DNA of 64,000 nucleotides, from assembly GCF_006381105.1 (NCBI RefSeq), contig NZ_VDET01000002.1:651546-715545 (forward strand). The letters are read 5' to 3'. Source of the stretch: Flavicella sediminum. Its GTDB lineage: Bacteria; Bacteroidota; Bacteroidia; Flavobacteriales; Flavobacteriaceae. A program made the translations under genes and the position numbers. The notes under the pieces were generated by a model. That model was not told where the DNA came from and made no database searches. It saw only the letters and a list, made by a program, of their open reading frames with translations. This document shows positions 55,876 to 64,000 of this stretch, in pieces; the stretch's first letter is position 1; the number at the start of each line of letters is the position of its first letter.

Positions 55876-57201
55876 TTACAATTTAGGCTCCCACCCTTTT
55901 TCGTAGTCTCTTTTCCAAAGTTTATTGGCTTTTTTATTTTTTAGAATTCTTCCTGTTTTTGGATCAACATCCAAACTTTCGCCAACTGCTTGTGCAATAT
56001 TTCCTAAATGACATAGCTGTGTTGAAATGGCACCATCAGCAATAGGAGCATTCAGTTTTTCTCCTTTTAAAATAGCATTGGCAAAATTCTTCATATGATT
56101 CACTGTCAAACCATCAAAGCCTCTAGTATCTGCCGTGTTGTTTGATGTCCCCTGTTGATTTTCTTTCTTTGAGCTAATTTTCTTTCCTCTTATATCAAAC
56201 AATTCGTACTTACCTCTATCTAAAACAATAGAACCTTCAGTTCCAAAAATAGTCGCTCCTCGACCCCCTGTTGGTTTATAAGAATTGCAACTTCTACCGT
56301 CCCAGGTAATCATTTTCCCATCTTCAAACTCATAGCTAGCCATTTGGGTATCATAATATTCCCAATCATCACCCTGACCGTGTAATCTACCACCAGCCGA
56401 AACGACTCTTGTTGGGTAATCAACACCTAAAGCCCAACGACAGATATCAATTTCATGAGTTCCATTGTTATGAATTTCTCCAGTACCCCAAGCTTTAAAC
56501 CAATGCCAGTTGTAAGGATGCACATTATCTCTATAGGCTTCTCTAGGAGCCGGTCCTTGCCACAAATCCCAATCTAAAAACGAAGGAACTTCTACTTTTT
56601 TACCAATTCCAATAGTTTTACGAGCATTTCTATAATGTGCTTTACCCGCATAAACTCTACCTATAATTCCATCTTTGATATCCGCCATTGCTAAAGTTGA
56701 AGTCACAGAAGAACGTTGTTGGTTCCCCATTTGGCATTGCATCTTGTATTTTTTTTGAGCAGCAATTAGCAATTCTGTTTCATGAGGATTGTGACTACAA
56801 GGTTTTTCAACATATACATGTTTTCCTGCTTGCATAGCCATAATAGCCATAGGTGCGTGCCAGTGTTCGGGTGTAGCCACGGCAACCGCATCAATATCTT
56901 TATTCTCCAACAATACTCTAAAATCAGACTCCATTTCAGGAGTATTCCCATTGGTTGTTGTGCAATATCCTTGGAATTTTTCCAATCTATTTTTATCCAC
57001 ATCACAAATATGAGTGACGCTACTATTTCCGCTATCTGCAATTGCTTTGGCCAAACTATGTGCTCTACCACCACATCCTAATATTGCGATATTCACCTTA
57101 CTATTTGCACCTATAATATTTGAAAATCCTGCTGCGCTTACCAAACTTAATCCAGCGGTTGTTAAAGCTGTGTTTTTTATAAATTCTCTTCTTGTTGTCA
57201 T
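55876..57201 (-). CDS. Tat-exported Gfo/Idh/MocA-family oxidoreductase
   Basis: A 441-residue NAD(P)-dependent sugar oxidoreductase. The N-terminus has a twin-arginine signal (TTRREFIKN, then a hydrophobic stretch to about residue 32), so it is exported folded with its cofactor, as known for glucose-fructose oxidoreductase. The Rossmann motif ILGCGGRAHS is at about 36-45, the catalytic-loop signature EKPCSHNPHE at about 133-142, and GRGATIFGTEGSI lies in the C-terminal domain. Such enzymes oxidise glycosides to 3-keto forms in several catabolic pathways. The partner DUF1080 gene lies 17 bases upstream in the same operon, which supports that role here. Confidence 0.9.
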   Translation of the reverse strand: MTTRREFIKNTALTTAGLSLVSAAGFSNIIGANSKVNIAILGCGGRAHSLAKAIADSGNSSVTHICDVDKNRLEKFQGYCTTTNGNTPEMESDFRVLLENKDIDAVAVATPEHWHAPMAIMAMQAGKHVYVEKPCSHNPHETELLIAAQKKYKMQCQMGNQQRSSVTSTLAMADIKDGIIGRVYAGKAHYRNARKTIGIGKKVEVPSFLDWDLWQGPAPREAYRDNVHPYNWHWFKAWGTGEIHNNGTHEIDICRWALGVDYPTRVVSAGGRLHGQGDDWEYYDTQMASYEFEDGKMITWDGRSCNSYKPTGGRGATIFGTEGSIVLDRGKYELFDIRGKKISSKKENQQGTSNNTADTRGFDGLTVNHMKNFANAILKGEKLNAPIADGAISTQLCHLGNIAQAVGESLDVDPKTGRILKNKKANKLWKRDYEKGWEPKL

Positions 57202-57218
57202 TGAGCTAGTTTTTTGAA

Positions 57219-58580
57219 TTATTTTAATTCTTTAATTTTAATTGTTTTGAAATGTACCTCGTCACCATGGTCTTGCAATAAAATCAAGCCTTCTTTTGCT
57301 TCACCAAAATTTGGCCAGTTTTTGTACTTGCTATATGCAACCAAGGCCTTCCATTGTTGGGTACCTCTTTCATACTCCACCACTTTACAACCATTTAAAT
57401 AATGTGCAACTTTTGATCCATTGACAACAATACGTGCTCTGTTCCATTTTCCAGCATTTACATATTTTACAGGTTTTAAACCATGCACATGCAATCTAGA
57501 ATCTGCTTTGATCAAATCGTATAAAGAACCAATTGTACGTTTACCATCGACTCCTTTTTTTGCGTCAGGATGCAACTTATCATCCAAAATTTGGAATTCA
57601 CAACCAATTGCAGATCCTTTTCCTTTATTCAATTCAGTATCTACAAAATATTTAATTCCGCTATTGGCACCTTTGGTAAAATTGAAATCTAGTTCCAATT
57701 CAAAATTCTTATAAGCTTTTGTGGTCACAATATCTCCTCCGTGTTCCGACTCACCTCCACCAGAAGCATGAACTGTTAATACACCATCTTTCATACTCCA
57801 TCCTTTATTTGGAAAAGCATCACTTTTGGCACCTCTCCATCCTTTAGATGTTTTTCCGTCCCATAAAAGTTTCCAACCCTCTTTTTTTTCTTGAGCGGTT
57901 AATTCATTTGGAATATAACTAACCAATGGAGCTGTTAAATTTCCAAAATCAGGTTCCGACTTTAATTCTGTTACAGTAATATTTCTCCATTTGTTTAACT
58001 TACCTGCTTTGCCTTTGCTATTTCCGATACTATGAATTTGTAAGGCAAAACATCCTGTCTCAACCGTTTCTTCTAAAAGATTGGCAACATTGACTCCATT
58101 TAACCAAGTAGCAACATGGTGTTCATAGGCAATAACTTTTACTTTGTTCCATCCTTTTTTAGCAGCTGTTTTAGCTGAAGGATTATACTCTAATGGGTAA
58201 CGCCAACCTTTTCTAGCTTGTTCATACAAACCACCAGACCAAGCTCTTTCAGAATCATCTGCTTCTACCTGCAAACCATAAAAATGATTCTCTTTCGTAT
58301 TATGACTTCTAATTTGAACACCCGAATTTAAACCTTCACCAATTTGATATTCATATTCTAAAATAAAATTGGTGTACTCTTTTTTAGTAGCTAAAAAAGT
58401 AGTGGGTGTATTCATGGTTGAAACACCTATAATTATTTTGTCCTCAACTTTAAATTCTGCTTTTCCATTTAACACTTCCCACCCTCTTAAACTTTTTCCA
58501 TTAAAAAGTGCTTTGGATTTTTGAGCATTTACGTTTAGCAGGGTTAAAGCTAAAGCTAATAAGGTAATTGTTTTTTTCAT
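57219..58580 (-). CDS. Tandem DUF1080 protein (3-keto-glycoside hydrolase-like)
   Basis: A 453-residue exported protein (signal peptide 1-19, NAQ) with two DUF1080 (3-keto-disaccharide hydrolase-like, concanavalin-type) domains in tandem. The first is about 22-206 (ALFNGKSLRGWEV ... SGVQIRSH ... GCFALQIHS) and the second about 235-452 (LLWDGKTSKGWRGA ... NSGIKYF ... GLILLQDHGDEVHFKTIKIKEL). Family members cleave oxidised (3-keto) glycosides, so it would act on the product of the Gfo/Idh/MocA enzyme just downstream. Only the second half has the full-length canonical ending, so one half may bind and the other cut. First gene of its operon. Confidence 0.88.
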   Translation of the reverse strand: MKKTITLLALALTLLNVNAQKSKALFNGKSLRGWEVLNGKAEFKVEDKIIIGVSTMNTPTTFLATKKEYTNFILEYEYQIGEGLNSGVQIRSHNTKENHFYGLQVEADDSERAWSGGLYEQARKGWRYPLEYNPSAKTAAKKGWNKVKVIAYEHHVATWLNGVNVANLLEETVETGCFALQIHSIGNSKGKAGKLNKWRNITVTELKSEPDFGNLTAPLVSYIPNELTAQEKKEGWKLLWDGKTSKGWRGAKSDAFPNKGWSMKDGVLTVHASGGGESEHGGDIVTTKAYKNFELELDFNFTKGANSGIKYFVDTELNKGKGSAIGCEFQILDDKLHPDAKKGVDGKRTIGSLYDLIKADSRLHVHGLKPVKYVNAGKWNRARIVVNGSKVAHYLNGCKVVEYERGTQQWKALVAYSKYKNWPNFGEAKEGLILLQDHGDEVHFKTIKIKELK

Positions 58581-58622
58581 TGTTGCTTCTTGTTATAGTT
58601 TATAAAATTTTCTATTCTCTTT

Positions 58623-58630
58623 CAAATGTA
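58623..58630 (-). promoter_or_regulatory. -7 promoter element of the DUF1080 operon
   Basis: CAAATGTA on the plus strand reads TACATTTG on the minus strand, an exact TAnnTTTG match 42 bases upstream of the DUF1080 start codon. No -33 TTG is in place; instead a small palindrome lies there, which suggests regulated use. Confidence 0.5.
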
Positions 58631-58648
58631 TTGAACAATAGAGGTGTT

Positions 58649-58662
58649 CGTGTTCCCACACG
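58649..58662. promoter_or_regulatory. Palindrome over the -33 region of the DUF1080 promoter
   Basis: CGTGT at 58649-58653 and ACACG at 58658-58662 form a perfect inverted repeat with a 4-base spacer (TCCC). It lies 19-32 bases upstream of the -7 element, exactly where an activator or repressor would act. Confidence 0.35.
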
Positions 58663-58687
58663 TAAATACTCCGAATTGCACCGTCTA

Positions 58688-58752
58688 AATTAACTCATTT
58701 GTCAAAAAGAACTATCTTTAACCAAAATTAACTGTACTTGTAACGGTTAATT
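58688..58752. promoter_or_regulatory. TTAAC repeat cluster, candidate operator
   Basis: AATTAAC occurs at 58688-58694 and 58726-58732, TTAACC at 58718-58723, and the inverse GTTAATT at 58746-58752. The last two copies form a 7-base inverted repeat. Four copies in 65 bases between the winged-helix regulator and the DUF1080 operon make this a candidate binding site for that regulator. Confidence 0.35.
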
Positions 58753-58788
58753 TCACTAAAAAAAACTATTTTTCATCAAAAAAAAAGT

Positions 58789-59940
58789 ATGCTTTCTAAC
58801 GAAAAGAAAACAGAACTTACCGAAGAAATTTTAAAGAGTTCGCTCTTTATAAAATCACCCAAAAGCTCAGCATTGCTAAGGTATTTGGTAAAAGCAACCC
58901 TAGAGGATATTTATTTAAAAGAAGACATCATTGATCTCGAATTTTTTGGTGAAAAATCTGATTTTGACAGAAACAATCCTCGGGTACGTGTAAACATGTA
59001 CAATCTTCGAAAAAAAATTGAAAAGTATTACGAGCAGGAAGGCAAAGAGTCTGTTTGGAGATTAATTCTTGAAAAAGGACAATACAAAGTTCACTTTGAA
59101 AAACAAATAAAACCAAAATCTTTCTTTCGGAAGGTGAAACCAAAATATTTGATTCCTTATATTTTGTTGCTCATCGTTACTTCCACCTATGTTTATCAAA
59201 ATTACAGCACACATTATCCGAAAATTTGGAAGGTGTTTTTTACCAACGACAAACAGACTACCTTAATTATTGGAGATGTTTTTGGGATTTTAGGGAAAAC
59301 AATAACAGGATCGTATGGATTTACCCGAGATTACGGTTTGAATAATATTAGTGACTACTTAAATCTAATTTCTAAAAAACCTGAATTAGAAAAAATAACG
59401 AGACCCTCTAATTACACCTATTCTTCTAGTATGGGAGTAATTTCTTGTCATTATTTAACCCAATTGTACAGTAAACATAATGCTGCATTTGACATCCGAT
59501 TTTCTTCAAATACTTCCGTAGTAGATATAAAAAAAGGAAATATTATTTACGCAGGTCCTTTAAGAAATGAAAATAAATTTATTTCACTTTTTAATACCTT
59601 TAATACATATTTCACTATTGATGAAAGTAGAGTTCTTTACAAAGATTCCATCTCAAAGAAATATAAATTTTTCAGATCTGATAACGGAGGAAGAGACAAT
59701 ACCGACATGGCCATAGTTTCAAAATTTAAAGGTCCGTTTAACAATGAATATTTTTTATTCTTTTCAAACCACGATATTGGTGTCAAAGCTACTGTAGAAA
59801 AATTCACCAACTTAGATTCTTTAGCAGCCTTTGACAAAAAACACAAAATTGGAAACAAAAACTTTACTGCCGTATTTGAAGCCGAAGGAAAAGAAAGAAC
59901 CAATTTAAACCTAGTTACTTTAAAGGTGGTTACTTTTTAA
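58789..59940 (+). CDS. Membrane-tethered winged-helix-like transcription regulator
   Basis: A 383-residue protein with three parts. Residues about 8-104 match the DNA-binding-like domain that precedes TPR or TolB modules in many bacterial regulators: FIKSPKSSALLRYLVKATL, LKEDIIDLEFFGEKSDFD, PRVRVNMYNLRKKIEKYY, LILEKGQYKVHF. A single membrane helix follows at 120-137 (YLIPYILLLIVTSTYVYQ). Residues about 145-383 form an unrecognised domain that should face the periplasm. This is a ToxR/CadC-like layout, a one-component sensor acting from the membrane. It is divergent from the DUF1080-oxidoreductase operon, with repeat clusters between them. The ligand is unknown; an oxidised or sulfated sugar would be a guess. 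Confidence 0.72.
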   Translation: MLSNEKKTELTEEILKSSLFIKSPKSSALLRYLVKATLEDIYLKEDIIDLEFFGEKSDFDRNNPRVRVNMYNLRKKIEKYYEQEGKESVWRLILEKGQYKVHFEKQIKPKSFFRKVKPKYLIPYILLLIVTSTYVYQNYSTHYPKIWKVFFTNDKQTTLIIGDVFGILGKTITGSYGFTRDYGLNNISDYLNLISKKPELEKITRPSNYTYSSSMGVISCHYLTQLYSKHNAAFDIRFSSNTSVVDIKKGNIIYAGPLRNENKFISLFNTFNTYFTIDESRVLYKDSISKKYKFFRSDNGGRDNTDMAIVSKFKGPFNNEYFLFFSNHDIGVKATVEKFTNLDSLAAFDKKHKIGNKNFTAVFEAEGKERTNLNLVTLKVVTF

Positions 59941-59957
59941 TCCTATCAATACAAAGC

Positions 59958-59990
59958 AAAGCCCCCATTGGGAATTCCAATGGGGGCTTT
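59958..59990. terminator. Strong bidirectional terminator
   Basis: AAAGCCCCCATTGG at 59958-59971 pairs perfectly with CCAATGGGGGCTTT at 59977-59990 over a 5-base loop, with A and T tracts outside. It lies between the convergent regulator and SusD genes and serves both. Confidence 0.92.
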
Positions 59991-60017
59991 TTTAAATGCT
60001 AAAATAGCATTCTACTT

Positions 60018-61796
60018 TTATTCGTATCCCGGATTTTCAATTAAAGCAGGGCTTCTTTGAATTCTATCTAATCCGATAGGAAAATAATAGTGATGGTCTT
60101 CAAATATTCTATCCCAACTATCCGTTGCCGTACCGGTTGTTGTATGAATAATTTCGTACATCCCAGGGTTGTCATAATCTTTTCTCCAACGCACACCTGA
60201 ATATTTATTCCCTCTACGGTCTAATTCCAAATGCGCAATTCTCCATCTTCTTAAATCCCAATAGCGATGTTGTTCAAAAGCCAATTCTACAGCTCTTTCA
60301 CTTTGAATTACCTCCCAAGAGATAGCTGGTTTATCAGGCATATTTACACGTCTACGAACTGTATTTAAAGCCTCTAACGCTTCTGCATCTTTCTCCAAAG
60401 CAAAAGCAGCTTCTGCTAGATTCAAATACATTTCTCCCAAACGAAACACCATATAATCAGTTCCTCCTAATTCAAATCCAGGACCTACCAAATATTCCTC
60501 ATTTGATCTTTTTTTATTGAAAAAACCAGTACGTTCAATATCACGAGCAGGGCCTTTTGCAGGAACATCAATTCCATCTACATTAGCCGTCTTTAACTCT
60601 CCGTTCACATAAAGACCCTCATGCATCCAAACAGTTTGGCCTCCATAACTTGATTCAGGTAAAAATATATTGGCTCTACATCTAGGATCTTTTTTTCCTA
60701 TAAAATCTGCCATATCATGAAAGACTCCTGGAACCAATGTAGTTCTATCTAATTTACCCGAAGAACCATCTGTATATTCATACATTTCAAATGTTTCTAA
60801 ATAGGTATTCAAAAAAGTAGTTCCACTAACCACCGCTGGGGCATTCCAACGTTCCCAGTCTTCCGACTTAGAACCTTCACCTATAAAAACCTCAGCCATA
60901 ATGGTTTCGTTATTCTGTTCCGCTTTGGTAAAAAGTTCATAGTACGATTTTTCAGCTTCCTCAAAACTGGCAGCTCCAGTACCATACAATGCAAAGCCTC
61001 CTTGTTCAATTATTTTTTTTGAAGCATCATAAGATAATTGCCAGTATTTATCAGCGTTATTTATTCCTAACAAACCATCTAATTGCATATTTCCAAATTC
61101 ACCAACACTTCCTGCGTACATCATGGCTCTACTTTTTAAAGCTAAGACTGCCCAAGATGTTGGCCTTCCATATTCCAAATCCTTACCTTCCAATAGCGCT
61201 TCTGCAGCATCACATTCAGCAGCAATAAAGTCATACACTTCCTGTTCTGAATTTCTTGGAACCGATATTTCGTCGAAAGACAATTCTAACGACTGTGCGT
61301 TTTGTATAATTGGCACACCTCCATATCGTTTCACTTTTTGAAAATACACCCAAGCTCTTAAAAAGTGTAATTCTCCTAAACGAATATCTTTGTACTCTGT
61401 AGATAAGGTATTCGTCGTTTTGCTCAACTCTTCAATTCCGGTATTAATATCACGTACAAGGTCCCATTTCCAATACTCATTGGAACCATTTCCTGTTCCT
61501 TGGCTACTAAAAGCGCCTCTCGTAAACTGATATCCCGTTGGCCAACCTCCAAATGTTCTGCAATATCCACCAGCACAGGCGTCCACAACTAAAGCTCCTA
61601 CATCACCATTTCCGGCACCTGGCAAAAAGTTAGTTCGCGCAAATACATTTGCCACAAACAAATCAGTTAAACCTTCATCTTTCCAAACATTTTCTTCAGA
61701 AAATATTCCTACTGCTGTTCTATCTAATGGATCTTCACAAGAGAATAAAATACTCGCAATTGTGAAAATTGTTATATATATTTTGATACTTTTCAT
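60018..61796 (-). CDS. SusD/RagB-family nutrient-binding lipoprotein (second pair)
   Basis: A 592-residue surface lipoprotein (lipobox LFSC, Cys20) of the SusD family. Typical segments are ENVWKDEGLTDLFVANVF near 35-52, LHFLRAWVYFQKVKRYGGVPII near 145-166, the RagB core FRLGEMYLNLAEAAFALEKD near 445-464, and the C-terminal ERAVELAFEQHRYWDLRRW near 505-523. It is clearly different in sequence and length from the SusD at 28731-30698, so the locus has two independent uptake pairs. It starts 17 bases after the stop of the SusC-like gene. Confidence 0.96.
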   Translation of the reverse strand: MKSIKIYITIFTIASILFSCEDPLDRTAVGIFSEENVWKDEGLTDLFVANVFARTNFLPGAGNGDVGALVVDACAGGYCRTFGGWPTGYQFTRGAFSSQGTGNGSNEYWKWDLVRDINTGIEELSKTTNTLSTEYKDIRLGELHFLRAWVYFQKVKRYGGVPIIQNAQSLELSFDEISVPRNSEQEVYDFIAAECDAAEALLEGKDLEYGRPTSWAVLALKSRAMMYAGSVGEFGNMQLDGLLGINNADKYWQLSYDASKKIIEQGGFALYGTGAASFEEAEKSYYELFTKAEQNNETIMAEVFIGEGSKSEDWERWNAPAVVSGTTFLNTYLETFEMYEYTDGSSGKLDRTTLVPGVFHDMADFIGKKDPRCRANIFLPESSYGGQTVWMHEGLYVNGELKTANVDGIDVPAKGPARDIERTGFFNKKRSNEEYLVGPGFELGGTDYMVFRLGEMYLNLAEAAFALEKDAEALEALNTVRRRVNMPDKPAISWEVIQSERAVELAFEQHRYWDLRRWRIAHLELDRRGNKYSGVRWRKDYDNPGMYEIIHTTTGTATDSWDRIFEDHHYYFPIGLDRIQRSPALIENPGYE

Positions 61797-61813
61797 ACTT
61801 GTTAAATTTTAAA

Positions 61814-64000
61814 TTATAGTCCAATATTTACACCTAAACTAATGTTCCTCTGCACAGGATAAGTCGCTACCCCATCATTCCCTCTTGCTTCAGGATCTAG
61901 GTCGAAAATACTTGAGGTCCTAAAGGTGAATAAATTATAACCAGACACATAGAGTCTCGCATTTTTTAAACCTACTTTACTTAAGAACTTTTTTGGAATA
62001 CTATAACCCAAAGTGATTGATTTCAACCTCAAATAAGCACCGTTTCTTACATAAATATCTAACACCTGATTATTATGTATATTCAAACCCGAAGTATTAG
62101 GAGCGGGTAATTTTGCAACTGACGGGTTGTCTGCCGACCATGCATTATCTACTTGATATTGAAAAGGCACTTGACCTATACTCGTATTAGCTCCAAGCTC
62201 TCCTGTACTGGCTAAAACATCAAAATTACTAGCTCCTTGTAAAAGCATCGAAAAGTCAAATCCTTTATAATCAGCATTTACACCCAAACCAAAAAACAAT
62301 TCTGGTGTTTGTCCTCTCCCAATTAATTCCTGATCTCTCCAGTCGATGTTTCCATCTTTATTTTTATCAACATACTTTACATCCCCTAAACTCGCTTCAC
62401 CAATGCTAGGATCGTACGTAATTCCGTCATTGTCAATTTCTTCTTGAGTATCGTAAAAACCATCTGTTCTATAGCCAAAACGACGATTAGCCCATTGACC
62501 ATTTTGTTGATTTATTCTAGCATCATCTGGCTCTTCTGCATCAAATTCTCTTTCCACATTGTCTACAATTTTCTCTCTAGTCCAAGTAACATTTCCTGAG
62601 ATATTGTAGTTCAAATCGCCAATGCTATTTTTATGTGTCAACACCAATTCAAAACCTCTATTGTTTCTTATCCCTAAATTTTCTTGAGGTAAATTGGCTC
62701 CAAAAGTATCTGGAAATTGTTGCAATCTATTTCTTAAAAGCCCAGAACGTTTTCTATAAAACACATCAAACTCGACCCCTAACTGAGAATTCCACATATT
62801 GGCATCTACACCTAAATTATACGTTTTCATGGTTTCCCAAGTAATATTTGGATTTGCCAATCCGATAGTTCTTAACGATGTATTTACACCTGTAGTTCCA
62901 TAAGCATAGGTATTTGCTCTACCATTTTGCAAACCAAATCCGCTTAAATAGTCAAAACTAGAAGTCCCATCAAATCCTAAACTAGCAAACGAAGTTCTCA
63001 ATTTTAAAAAGTCAATGACTGGCGAATCTTCAAGAAATTTTTCTTTTGATAATAACCAACCTAAAGACACCCCTGGAAAATAGCCCCATCGTTTTGCTTC
63101 AGGAAATTGAATATTAGCATCTGCTCTAAACAAACCTTCGATTAAATACTTATTCATATAATCGTAGTTTACACGAGCAACAACTCCTTTACGTCCATTT
63201 TCAGAAACACTATCACCATTTTCTTGCGTACCTGTGGCAGCAAAAAGGTAAGGAATATCTGAAGATAAAAGATTTGTTCTACTGGCATTGAATGCATAAT
63301 TATCGATATACCTATTCTCTAAAATCAATGCTCCAGCTAGATTATGGTCGTTAAAACTTCCTTTGTAATCCAATCCGATTTGTGTTGTTGTTTGCGAATA
63401 ATTATTACTCCAAGAACTAACTAAATTCTCTGCGGTTGTAAAACCTTCAGTATTTTCACCTGTTTCAAAATTATGATGATAGGTAGTAAAAGGAACTCTG
63501 GTTAACCTATTTAATGAGTTTACCGTTTGGTGCGCAAGTGTTCCATTTACATTTAAACCTTCGATATAAGGCAGTTTGTATTTAAAATTTAATACGGCAT
63601 CAAATTGCTTTCTTTTGGTATCATTTATACCTGTTATAGCACTTGTAGAATAAGCAACAGCATTACTTTCTAAAGGATGTGCTGCCGTTAACAAACTTGG
63701 ATCTGGGTTCTGTTGAATGGTAGGATTCATGGAAGCCAAAAATCTAAAAATCCGCATATAACTATCATTATCACCAGAAATTCCACTTGGCCTTCCTGTT
63801 TCTTCTTCTCTGTATTTAAGATTTACTCCGATGTCTAATCTTGAATTAATTTCAGCATCAATGGTTGCTCCGACGTTGAATCTTTCAAATTTTCCATCAC
63901 CAGATTCTAACAATGAGTTTTGTTCTAATTTACCAATAGACGTAAAATATTTTACTTTTTCCGTTCCACCTCTTACGTTGAAATTATGTTGCTCTGTTGT
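61814..64000 (-). CDS. SusC-like TonB-dependent transporter (partial, 5' end beyond window)
   Basis: The C-terminal 728 residues of a second SusC-family outer-membrane transporter. The frame is open to the last base of the window, where it reads TTEQHNFNVRGGTEKVKYFT, so the TTG/Leu codon at 63913 is not the start; the plug and signal peptide lie beyond 64000. Barrel-family motifs are visible: RADANIQFPEAKRWGYFPGVSLGWLLSKE, LKSITLGYSIPKKFL, LYVSGYNLFTF, and the C-terminal SLGVNIGL. It forms the uptake pair with the SusD immediately downstream. Confidence 0.95.
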   Translation of the reverse strand, partial: TTEQHNFNVRGGTEKVKYFTSIGKLEQNSLLESGDGKFERFNVGATIDAEINSRLDIGVNLKYREEETGRPSGISGDNDSYMRIFRFLASMNPTIQQNPDPSLLTAAHPLESNAVAYSTSAITGINDTKRKQFDAVLNFKYKLPYIEGLNVNGTLAHQTVNSLNRLTRVPFTTYHHNFETGENTEGFTTAENLVSSWSNNYSQTTTQIGLDYKGSFNDHNLAGALILENRYIDNYAFNASRTNLLSSDIPYLFAATGTQENGDSVSENGRKGVVARVNYDYMNKYLIEGLFRADANIQFPEAKRWGYFPGVSLGWLLSKEKFLEDSPVIDFLKLRTSFASLGFDGTSSFDYLSGFGLQNGRANTYAYGTTGVNTSLRTIGLANPNITWETMKTYNLGVDANMWNSQLGVEFDVFYRKRSGLLRNRLQQFPDTFGANLPQENLGIRNNRGFELVLTHKNSIGDLNYNISGNVTWTREKIVDNVEREFDAEEPDDARINQQNGQWANRRFGYRTDGFYDTQEEIDNDGITYDPSIGEASLGDVKYVDKNKDGNIDWRDQELIGRGQTPELFFGLGVNADYKGFDFSMLLQGASNFDVLASTGELGANTSIGQVPFQYQVDNAWSADNPSVAKLPAPNTSGLNIHNNQVLDIYVRNGAYLRLKSITLGYSIPKKFLSKVGLKNARLYVSGYNLFTFRTSSIFDLDPEARGNDGVATYPVQRNISLGVNIGL

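Noticed and set aside
63913-64000. Start codon of the second SusC at 63913
   Set aside because: The codon is TTG within a frame that stays open to the window edge and reads as transporter sequence upstream, so the gene is partial.

Overview
The window is AT-rich DNA from a member of the Bacteroidota, most likely a marine Flavobacteriaceae. Evidence: SusC/SusD pairs, a hybrid two-component regulator of the HTCS type, two proteins with C-terminal type IX secretion sorting domains, many lipoproteins, exact TAnnTTTG -7 promoter elements, and several sulfatases of the kind used on algal polysaccharides. The genus cannot be fixed from sequence alone. No tRNA, rRNA, CRISPR array, insertion sequence or prophage was seen.

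Region 1 (1-20.5 kb) is core genome. It holds mutS, a TRIC-family membrane channel and an overlapping SpoU-type RNA methyltransferase, a cysteine-rich lipoprotein, and a minus-strand operon (alpha-2-macroglobulin, Rid-family protein, small unknown protein, pbpC) for periplasmic defence and wall repair. Then come tatA, an O-methyltransferase, an ECF sigma factor with a tiny zinc-type anti-sigma candidate, a lipoprotein cytochrome of the PVC type with its own terminator, panB, and a 2-hydroxyacid dehydrogenase fused to a VOC domain. A GNAT gene lies between this region and the next.

Region 2 (21-64 kb, continuing past the right edge) is a large polysaccharide utilisation locus (PUL). An HTCS regulator (21.0-25.2 kb, minus) faces a plus-strand run: SusC, SusD, a surface glycan-binding lipoprotein, terminator, GH2, giant BNR/sortilin-like T9SS protein, Fn3-like lipoprotein, sulfatase, hairpin, and a cytochrome/FG-GAP lipoprotein whose signal peptide is one base out of frame at an A8 tract. 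From 42.7 kb genes run on the minus strand in units separated by visible terminators: a single sulfatase; BNR protein-sulfatase-GH2; a GH105/ulvan-lyase-like fusion with an iduronate-2-sulfatase-like sulfatase; and a tandem DUF1080 protein with a Tat-exported Gfo/Idh/MocA oxidoreductase. A membrane-tethered winged-helix regulator (58.8-59.9 kb, plus) is divergent from the last unit. A second SusD/SusC pair (minus) closes the window, its SusC running off the edge.

Two paralogous sets of GH2 + BNR protein + sulfatase lie in opposite orientation around about 42 kb. A model consistent with the genes: the BNR proteins and the lyase-like fusion cut a sulfated uronic-acid-containing polymer at the surface, the two SusCD pairs import oligomers, sulfatases, GH105 and GH2 trim them, and the Gfo/Idh-DUF1080 pair handles linkages by oxidation to 3-keto sugars. 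An ulvan-like polymer is the leading substrate guess, from the GH105 + PL24/25-like fusion; this is inference. The two regulators may split control between the left and right halves.
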